From positions 62,001-126,000 of the forward strand of contig CAZFGW010000002.1 of assembly GCA_964518575.1 (NCBI GenBank): a stretch of 64,000 nt of DNA, given 5' to 3'. The position numbers and the translations under genes are program-made. This stretch comes from MGBC163016 sp964518575. GTDB taxonomy: Bacteria > Actinomycetota > Coriobacteriia > Coriobacteriales > Eggerthellaceae. Shown here piece by piece: positions 60,494 through 64,000 of this stretch (its first letter is position 1; each line of letters starts with the position of its first letter). The notes beneath the pieces were generated by a model. The model was not told the origin of the DNA and did no database searches. It saw only the letters and a list, made by a program, of their open reading frames with translations.

Positions 60494-61870
60494 TCACGAT
60501 TGCTTGAACTGGTCATATGCGGCGTCATCTTTGGGATAGACAGCCAGTGCGACGAAGAAGGAGATGGCAATGAGCACCATAACGCCGACAAGTGAGACGG
60601 CGAAAGAGAAGTAATCTGAGAAGAACCCCCAGAACATGCTCGAAACGCCGATCGCGACATCCAAGCCGAGCTGATACAGTGCATTGGCTGCACCCCAGCG
60701 CGCCGGCGGACTCATCTTCACCGCCATCGATTGGTTCACTGGCATGCCGATTCCCATGGTGACGCCGAAGGGAACTCCGGCGAAATAGAACAGCCAATCG
60801 ATATACATCGTCTCTTGAAGGAAGAAGCAGATGAGCATGATGAGGTAGGTCAGGATACCCGCACCAGCGGCGATGCCCATGAGCTTGATCGGTGCGGTGT
60901 TATCCATGAAACGCCCCGACGTGAGGCGAATCGTGATCATGGAAAGGGAAAGCACGACGAAATAGATCCCCGGCGAGGCGACGCCGATCGTGGTGCCATA
61001 AAGTCCCATGAAGTTCAAGCTGAAACCGAACGCGGTTGACATGAACGCGATCGTGATAGCGGCGGGTAGTGCGTGGATCTCAAAGATCCGATTCACCAGT
61101 TTTTTCCACCGTGGCTCACTGTCTTCGCGGGCTTTCTCGGCTGCCTCGATTGCTTGTTCACGTATGGATGGCTCAGGCTCGCGCTGTCCACCCTCCTTTC
61201 GGTCTACCTTACCTGCTTCCCAGCGCATCCGATAGACCGAGGTCGCGGGAAGTTTCGTCGGGTTTTTCTCGTAGCGACACAAGAGTGCGAATACCGTTGA
61301 GGCAACGGCGAACGCGGCGCATCCGATGAAGAGATTTGTCGGCGGTGTTGAAGAGGCAAGCGCGATGGCAATGGTGGGACCAACGCCCATAGAGATGGCT
61401 TGCCCGAGCCCATAGTAGGAAATACCTTCGCCAAGCCTTGATTCGGGAAGAACATCAGCTGCTGCCGTGCTTGCCGCGGTTCCTACGAGCGCAAACCCGA
61501 TTCCTTGTAAGATGCGCCAGAAGATAAAGACGATGCCGTCATAGATGAAGAGGGGACCGAAAGTGCCGGCGAGTAGAAACAGATCGCCGATGATCATGAT
61601 GAATTGCCGCCCTTTTGCATCAATGCAGGGACCAGAAGCAACACGCGCGACTGCGGCAGCGAGGAAGTAGGCGGTTGCCGAGATGCCGACGATCGTCGAG
61701 GTGCCTCCGATGCGATCGACAAAAACGGAGTAGCCTGCGCTCATACCCTGTCCGACGAGGAAGCAGCAAAGAACGCAGATGATGATAATGATGAAGATCG
61801 GTGTCCAAAGACGCTCGCGGACGGGTGTTTTGGTAACCGAAGATGACTCCTCTTCGGCATGGTCGGTCAT
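60494..61870 (-). CDS. Major facilitator superfamily transporter
   Basis: 458 residues from the ATG that overlaps the menG stop by 4 bases; a longer frame starting at 61930 is not supported. Twelve hydrophobic segments with a central charged loop of about 70 residues (WEAGKVDRKEGGQREPEPSIREQAI...). MFS motif A-like GPCIDAKGRQFIMIIGDLFLL after the second helix and SGRFMDNTAPIKLMGI after helix eight. Helix 1 reads IFIIIIICVLCCFLVGQGMSAGYSVF. Drug/metabolite exporter-like; no substrate can be given. It may share the menG transcript. Confidence 0.88.
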   Translation of the reverse strand: MTDHAEEESSSVTKTPVRERLWTPIFIIIIICVLCCFLVGQGMSAGYSVFVDRIGGTSTIVGISATAYFLAAAVARVASGPCIDAKGRQFIMIIGDLFLLAGTFGPLFIYDGIVFIFWRILQGIGFALVGTAASTAAADVLPESRLGEGISYYGLGQAISMGVGPTIAIALASSTPPTNLFIGCAAFAVASTVFALLCRYEKNPTKLPATSVYRMRWEAGKVDRKEGGQREPEPSIREQAIEAAEKAREDSEPRWKKLVNRIFEIHALPAAITIAFMSTAFGFSLNFMGLYGTTIGVASPGIYFVVLSLSMITIRLTSGRFMDNTAPIKLMGIAAGAGILTYLIMLICFFLQETMYIDWLFYFAGVPFGVTMGIGMPVNQSMAVKMSPPARWGAANALYQLGLDVAIGVSSMFWGFFSDYFSFAVSLVGVMVLIAISFFVALAVYPKDDAAYDQFKQS

Positions 61871-62619
61871 GAAAGAACTCCCTTGAAAGCACTGTGTATG
61901 CATGCGATGCCTCCCGTGCAGTTCTCCCATGAGACATCTTTAAAGCCGGTGTCTTCCATCAGATCAGCAACGCCTTGCTGATCGGGGAATGCTTTGATGG
62001 AGTTCGCGAGATAGACGAAATCCTTGGTATTGCCTGCGATGAGCCGTCCCCACATCGGTATCATCCGATCGAGATAGAAGCGGTACAGGGCATTCCAGGC
62101 TTTATTCGAAGGGGTGGAGAAATCAAGGCAGATCAGCTGTCCGCCCGGCTTCAGCACGCGCAGGATCTCTGAAAGTGCGCGCTCGCGCTCAGGCATGTTG
62201 CGCAGTCCGTATGCCATCGTGACGGCATCGAACGAGTTGTTGTCGAAGGGAAGCTTCTGCGCATCGGCGACCTGGAAATCCATCTGCGTCGTTCCGCCCT
62301 TGCCCTCATGGTAGTGGCTCTGGGCGATCTCGAGCATTTCCGGTACGAGATCGGTGCAGAGGATATGCGCCGGGTGTTTCATCTTCGCGATCGTGAAGGA
62401 GACATCGCCCGTGCCACCTGCGATATCGAGCACCCGATGATGAGGTTCGATGTGTGCGAGCGCGGCCATCTTGCCAAGCCAGCGCTTATAGGCACCGAAA
62501 CTGGAAATTGCATTGAAGCGCTCGTATTTCTTCGCGATTCCCGAGAAGATTTGATAGACCCGCGCTGTTGAGATTTCCGCGGGCGCGCACGTTCCGGTTG
62601 CTGTATCGATGCTCGTCAT
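61867..62619 (-). CDS. menG: Demethylmenaquinone methyltransferase MenG/UbiE
   Basis: S-adenosylmethionine-dependent C-methylation of demethylmenaquinone, the final step of menaquinone synthesis. 250 residues: VYQIFSGIAKKYERFNAISSFG, SAM loop VLDIAGGTGDVSF, DAQKLPFDNNSFDAVTMAYGLRNM and LKPGGQLICLDFSTP are family signatures. This indicates a menaquinone-based respiratory chain. First of the minus-strand set menG-MFS-murB. Divergent from the amidohydrolase gene, with 182 bases between them. Confidence 0.94.
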   Translation of the reverse strand: MTSIDTATGTCAPAEISTARVYQIFSGIAKKYERFNAISSFGAYKRWLGKMAALAHIEPHHRVLDIAGGTGDVSFTIAKMKHPAHILCTDLVPEMLEIAQSHYHEGKGGTTQMDFQVADAQKLPFDNNSFDAVTMAYGLRNMPERERALSEILRVLKPGGQLICLDFSTPSNKAWNALYRFYLDRMIPMWGRLIAGNTKDFVYLANSIKAFPDQQGVADLMEDTGFKDVSWENCTGGIACIHSAFKGVLS

Positions 62620-62801
62620 ATCATCGATTATAGTCCACCGCTCCTACCCCCGTTGGCTTTTGTCCGTGGTATTCGGCATGAGGATGCTCGCCGCGCGTTC
62701 CCTTGACCCGAGCTTCAGCGCTCAAGCGGCATGGTTCTCTGATAGAATTTACGTTCATTGATTTTGACGACGATCCCTCAAAGACGCGTAAGCGAGGCGA
62801 C

Positions 62802-64000
62802 ATGCTCTTAAGTGCAAAATTCATATTCCCTATCACGTCCGATCCTATCTCGAACGGTGCCGTGCTCGTGAAAGACGGACTGATCGCCGACATTGGAGAT
62901 AAAGATGCGCTCGCGCACCGATATCCCGATGAGGAGATGATGGATTTCGGCATGGCGGCGCTCATGCCGGGCTTCGTCGATCTGCATACCCGCCTTGAGA
63001 AATCGGTGCTTCGCGGTATGGTCGCCGATCTTCCTTATGCGAAGTGGATTCTTGCAGTCATCGAGAAAAGCTCTAAGCTCGAGCTGTCCGATTGGTATGA
63101 TTCCGCCGTGCTTGGAGGGCTCAATGCCATTGCCTCAGGCATCACGACCGTGTGTGATATCTCTTCAACAGGTGCGGTCCTCAAGGCAACACAGGCGCTC
63201 GGGTTGCGCAGCGTTATCTATCGCGAAGTTGCGGCGATGGATAAGATGCGCATCAAATATGCGATGCATCTCGCCGAACGCGACATCCATGAATGGATGG
63301 AAAAGTCGGACAGCACCAGAACGACAATCGGTGTTGCGCCTGCTGCCATCTACGCGAACCATCCTGAAGTGTTCAAGGCTACAACGGCGCTTGCCATCAA
63401 AGAAGACATCCCGATTGCAATGAGGCTTGCGGGCTCGCGCGAGGAGTACTATTTCGTGAAACGCGGTTCGTCCATGTTCGCGGTCGACAATATGGACATC
63501 GAAACGCGTGGCTACGTTGAGATTCCGCCCTGGTTGCCCTTTGGCGTCACGCCTATTCGCTATGCCCTGAATTGGGGTGCGTTCGATGCACCGAACGTGC
63601 TTGTCGTCCATGCGGTCCATCTCGATGATGACGACGTGCGCAAGCTCAAGGAGAAGGACGTGGCCATCTGCACCACCCCGCGTGCGAACGCACAGCTCGG
63701 TATGGGTGTGGCGCCTTTGAGCGAGTTCCTGCAGGCGGGGCTGCGCGTGGGTCTCGGCACCGATTCGCCAGCGGCAACGGAATCGACCGACATGCTGACC
63801 GAGATGCGCACCGGTCTTTTGGTCCACCGCGCTCATGATACACGGCGCTTCCTCGATTCAAAGACGATACTCGAGCTTGCTACCATCGGCGGCGCCCGCG
63901 CGCTCAAGATGGACGACAAGATCGGTTCTCTGGAGTTGGGCAAGCATGCCGATCTGGTGGCGATCGATCTGTCGAGCACGCATCAGTCTCCCGAGGCGAA
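62802..64000 (+). CDS. Amidohydrolase-family protein with altered metal site (3' end outside window)
   Basis: Open to the end of the window; 399 residues visible from the ATG at 62802. It has the layout of the MtaD/SAH deaminase/Atz-Trz group: AALMPGFVDLHT, LGGLNAIASGITTV, LVVHAVHLDDDDVRKL, NAQLGMGVAPLSEF, VGLGTDSPAATESTDMLTEMR and IGSLELGKHADLVAID. The first metal motif HxH reads His62-Thr-Arg64, and the strand-5 histidine is Arg208 (AMRLAGSREE). His270 and Asp321 are kept. A TAGAAT box lies at 62743-62748. Divergent neighbour menG raises aminofutalosine deaminase as an idea, but the altered site argues against an ordinary zinc deaminase. Confidence 0.8.
   Translation, partial: MLLSAKFIFPITSDPISNGAVLVKDGLIADIGDKDALAHRYPDEEMMDFGMAALMPGFVDLHTRLEKSVLRGMVADLPYAKWILAVIEKSSKLELSDWYDSAVLGGLNAIASGITTVCDISSTGAVLKATQALGLRSVIYREVAAMDKMRIKYAMHLAERDIHEWMEKSDSTRTTIGVAPAAIYANHPEVFKATTALAIKEDIPIAMRLAGSREEYYFVKRGSSMFAVDNMDIETRGYVEIPPWLPFGVTPIRYALNWGAFDAPNVLVVHAVHLDDDDVRKLKEKDVAICTTPRANAQLGMGVAPLSEFLQAGLRVGLGTDSPAATESTDMLTEMRTGLLVHRAHDTRRFLDSKTILELATIGGARALKMDDKIGSLELGKHADLVAIDLSSTHQSPEA

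Noticed and set aside
62703..62748. TTGACC and TAGAAT as the amidohydrolase promoter
   Set aside because: 34 bases apart, so they cannot be one sigma-70 promoter.
1..64000. tRNA, rRNA, tmRNA, integrase or transposase genes
   Set aside because: Looked for in the gaps between genes and not seen; the surface operon therefore has no visible integration machinery or attachment-site duplication.

Overview
The window is about 64 kb of chromosome from an actinobacterium of moderately high G+C. The mix of families fits the class Coriobacteriia (Eggerthella/Slackia-like anaerobes). It combines LPxTG and VaFE surface proteins, split 2-hydroxyacyl-CoA-dehydratase-type ATPase/reductase genes, a DnaJ/DUF5685 pair, a SEC-C methionine aminopeptidase, a menaquinone methyltransferase and a fused TsaB-RimI-TsaD. 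The taxonomic call is inference from gene content; no rRNA or tRNA gene was seen.

Layout. 1-5.5 kb: his operon hisD(partial)-hisC-hisB-hisH-hisA-hisF-hisI, tightly packed, followed by glutaminase. 6.6-8.9 kb: a two-part ThrE-type exporter, divergent from a short-chain dehydrogenase. 8.9-9.4 kb: a gene-free patch filled with a palindromic repeat family that recurs at 17.1 and 23.6 kb. 9.4-22.2 kb: single genes for membrane proteins, a UbiB-like kinase, endonuclease IV, a DUF2130 protein, serine acetyltransferase, methionine aminopeptidase, a flippase-like protein, and the DnaJ/DUF5685 pair. 22.6-25.9 kb: a SurA-like membrane protein and htpG, the latter behind a clear promoter plus CIRCE operator and a terminator-like hairpin. 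27.1-30.3 kb: a three-gene ATP-driven electron-activation (BadF/DUF2229/HGD-D type) operon. 30.4-32.8 kb: a polar amino acid ABC importer. 32.9-34.5 kb: HtrA protease.

34.7-52.1 kb is the housekeeping block pyrH-frr-uppS-cdsA-dxr / rseP-ispG-proS, which covers UMP kinase, ribosome recycling, undecaprenyl-PP synthesis, CDP-diacylglycerol, MEP-pathway enzymes, a site-2 protease and ProRS. It is interrupted between dxr and rseP by an 8.4-kb opposite-strand operon of four overlapping or adjacent surface genes. These are a 1,494-residue SpaA/VaFE LPQTG adhesin, a SipW-type signal peptidase, a TasA/camelysin-like protein and a BspA-type leucine-rich-repeat protein whose C-terminus is encoded antisense to the end of dxr. 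This looks like a self-contained surface-fibre/adhesin island and is the most interesting accessory element. The adjacent RseP is unusual: its PDZ domain seems to be missing and a winged-helix-like segment sits between its first two membrane helices.

52.2-64 kb: a phasin-like small protein, RlmB, a YacP-type NYN protein, an orphan OmpR-type regulator, CoaX, a formate/nitrite channel, TsaE, the TsaB-RimI-TsaD fusion, MurB, an MFS transporter, MenG, and a truncated amidohydrolase in which two canonical metal-ligand histidines read as arginine.

Coordinates of starts were adjusted where a ribosome-binding site and family alignment from memory support an internal start. No database search was run.
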